NCBI GenBank assembly: GCA_022829145.1
Contig: CM040745.1
Coordinates: 41,826,144-41,890,143 of the forward strand
Source: Albula goreensis
Taxonomy: Eukaryota > Chordata > Actinopteri > Albuliformes > Albulidae
Length of the DNA: 64,000 nt
Reading direction: 5' to 3'
This document shows positions 62,690 through 64,000 of this stretch, piece by piece (the first letter of the stretch is position 1; every line of letters begins with the position of its first letter). The position numbers and the translations under genes were made by a program. The notes beneath the pieces were generated by a model. It had not been told where the DNA came from and searched no databases. It was given only the letters and a program-made list of their open reading frames with translations.

Positions 62690-63643
62690 TGTTAAGGTAG
62701 TGAACTGGGTCTATAGTGTAGACTGTGTTGTTTGTCTTGTCCAATACCTATTTAAAGTATTTTTTTTGTACAAGTGTACATTTCTGACTAAGGTTGATCC
62801 ATCAGACTGCTCATTATTTTGAACTTGGTGATTAAATAAATAGTTATTATTTTTAATAGTAATTATTTAATGAAACCTACTTAAGCTTATTTAAGTGCTG
62901 GTTAATTGAGAGGTTTTGGTAGTTAGCGTCCCTCGTATCTATTTCATTCTTACCGACCACCAGAGGCAATGAGACAACTGGATTATTATCCATCTCGCGT
63001 ACATGCAGGTCGAGAAACATGTACCACCAAAGTCACATGTGATGTGGGGTAACATGGGCTGCATGACATGCTACAGTGTCGTGCTACAGAAAGATATGAA
63101 TCATCCAGTTCTAAAGGCGTGCCTCCTCGTAAGAAGCCTAAGGTTTGACAACTTTTCAGCTGAGTTTGAACAACTTAAGGCTTTCCTGCTTAGCCACCAC
63201 CCCCGCGGTGCTCTCACTGCCGCTGAGCCTACACCAGCTCAGGACATAGTCCACTCAGAGAGGAACCTGTTGCTAGCCAATGCATCTCAGGACATGGTTT
63301 CCCCAGAGGAGGACCTGTTGTCACCTAATGCCTCTTGCAGCCAATTTTACAACGAGGTAGGGGATTAAACCTCCCAGACCTCTAAGGCTGAATCTAATTG
63401 CACAGCACAGGGTTCTGCTTATTGGTCAGAGACCGACTCAGCTACCCTGAAGACCATACTGTGCATGGCCCTAGCACGCTTGGAGCCGGATGAGACTCCC
63501 GCCCGAATGGCGCACACGAGTGCCTTCTATCAGTGGGCCCCACCACCTGCTTCCTTCAGCGTGCCCCCCTCCCAAGACTATATTACTGAGCTTCACAGGT
63601 GCTGGGGAGATCCCAGAACTCTCACTCACCATACTAGTGACAT
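62690..63643 (+). mobile_element. DIRS-like retroelement 5' fragment (fossil)
   Basis: A non-coding lead (62690-62995) is shared with 2300-2548, then comes ATTATTATCCATCTCGCGTA and a coding-like stretch. The latter includes FSAEFEQLKAFLLSHHPRGA and, further on, PPSQDYITELHRCWGDPRTL, which resembles the gag-like ORF start of fish DIRS (tyrosine-recombinase) retrotransposons with its conserved ..EL...W..P segment. The element is broken (a few breaks) and stops where the unassigned repeat begins at 63644. RT, RNase H and recombinase parts are absent. Assignment is tentative. Confidence 0.45.
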
Positions 63644-64000
63644 AGGGGTCTATTCAGACCCGCGCTCAGCGCGGCTTAAGCGCTTTTTCGACCCGTGCGC
63701 GCCTTTTCAGTGTCTGTTCGTATTCTGACCTTGAACATTTACGCGTGCTTGGGAGACACGTTTGGGGTGGAGATTCATTGAAATCGGGGCGTTTCTCATT
63801 AAAATACCCTCTACGCAGATTCAGACTTTGACTTAAGTGGTGCGTATTTTCAGGGTGCGTATCTTACGCGCATCACAACCCTGTATTAAGTCATGCACTC
63901 CTATCGGTCAGACTTTAAAATGACATTTTTTCCAGTGTTGCCGTATTGCATGGAGTAGGATAACTCTTGAAATCATTTAAATAATTTCTGGATAACAGGC
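63644..64000 (+). repeat. Unassigned interspersed repeat, copy 3
   Basis: Starts AGGGGTCTATTCAGACCCGC, then GCTCAGCGCGGCTTAAGCGC; it continues to the window edge. This is the least decayed copy at its terminus, where GGTCT/AGACC and GCGC/GCGC form two adjacent hairpins. It follows the DIRS-like fragment directly, so it may have inserted into it. Confidence 0.8.

Overview
This looks like nuclear DNA of a ray-finned (teleost-type) fish. The evidence is the repeat content: L2/Rex-type LINE reverse-transcriptase fragments, a Tc1/mariner-type transposase remnant with the N-terminal RG-rich stretch and HTH seen in fish, a short-LTR Ty3/Gypsy element, a DIRS-like fragment, a Tigger/pogo-type MITE and a hAT-like MITE. 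Coding density is very low, and the only convincing host coding sequence is a few exons with splice signals. No rRNA gene, intact tRNA gene, CRISPR array or bacterial-type operon was seen.

Layout. 0-6.6 kb: LINE fragments, including two related LINEs joined head to head near 3.96 kb, plus a minus-strand copy of an unassigned interspersed repeat (0.84-1.68 kb). 6.7-25 kb: a chain of long minisatellites: 31-bp units at 6.7-9.1, ~21-bp units at 9.3 and 9.8-10.0, CA-rich at 11.3-11.8, 20-bp units at 14.2-16.3, 47-bp units at 18.4-20.1 and 54/55-bp units at 22.2-25.0. An internally deleted Tc1/mariner-type transposon sits at 12.5-14.1 and a solo LTR interrupts the 54-bp array. 25-36 kb: mostly anonymous AT-rich sequence with a 71-bp array at 30.2-30.8. 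36-41 kb: splice-linked exons of an unidentified minus-strand gene (36.3-37.2), a LINE C-terminal fragment (38.0-38.6), a CAC-rich array (38.6-40.0) and two weaker candidate exons (40.6, 41.2). 46.6-51.2 kb: a Gypsy retrotransposon with nearly identical LTRs and a 5-bp target duplication. 51.4-56.2 kb: a second copy of the unassigned repeat, transposon ends, an inverted-repeat element, a decayed split host gene and a TA-flanked MITE. 56.9-60.2 kb: an unusual structure of 48-bp tandem repeats arranged as alternating inverted arms with tRNA-like ends. 61-64 kb: an integrase-type protein fragment containing a perfect 38-bp foldback, the start of a DIRS-like element, and a third copy of the unassigned repeat running off the window.

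No pathway or cluster of cooperating genes is visible. The dominant theme is structural: roughly a fifth of the window is minisatellite, and several mobile elements have landed in or beside these arrays. This resembles a subtelomeric or otherwise repeat-tolerant region. The best candidate for something undescribed is the 56.9-60.2 kb inverted tandem-arm structure.
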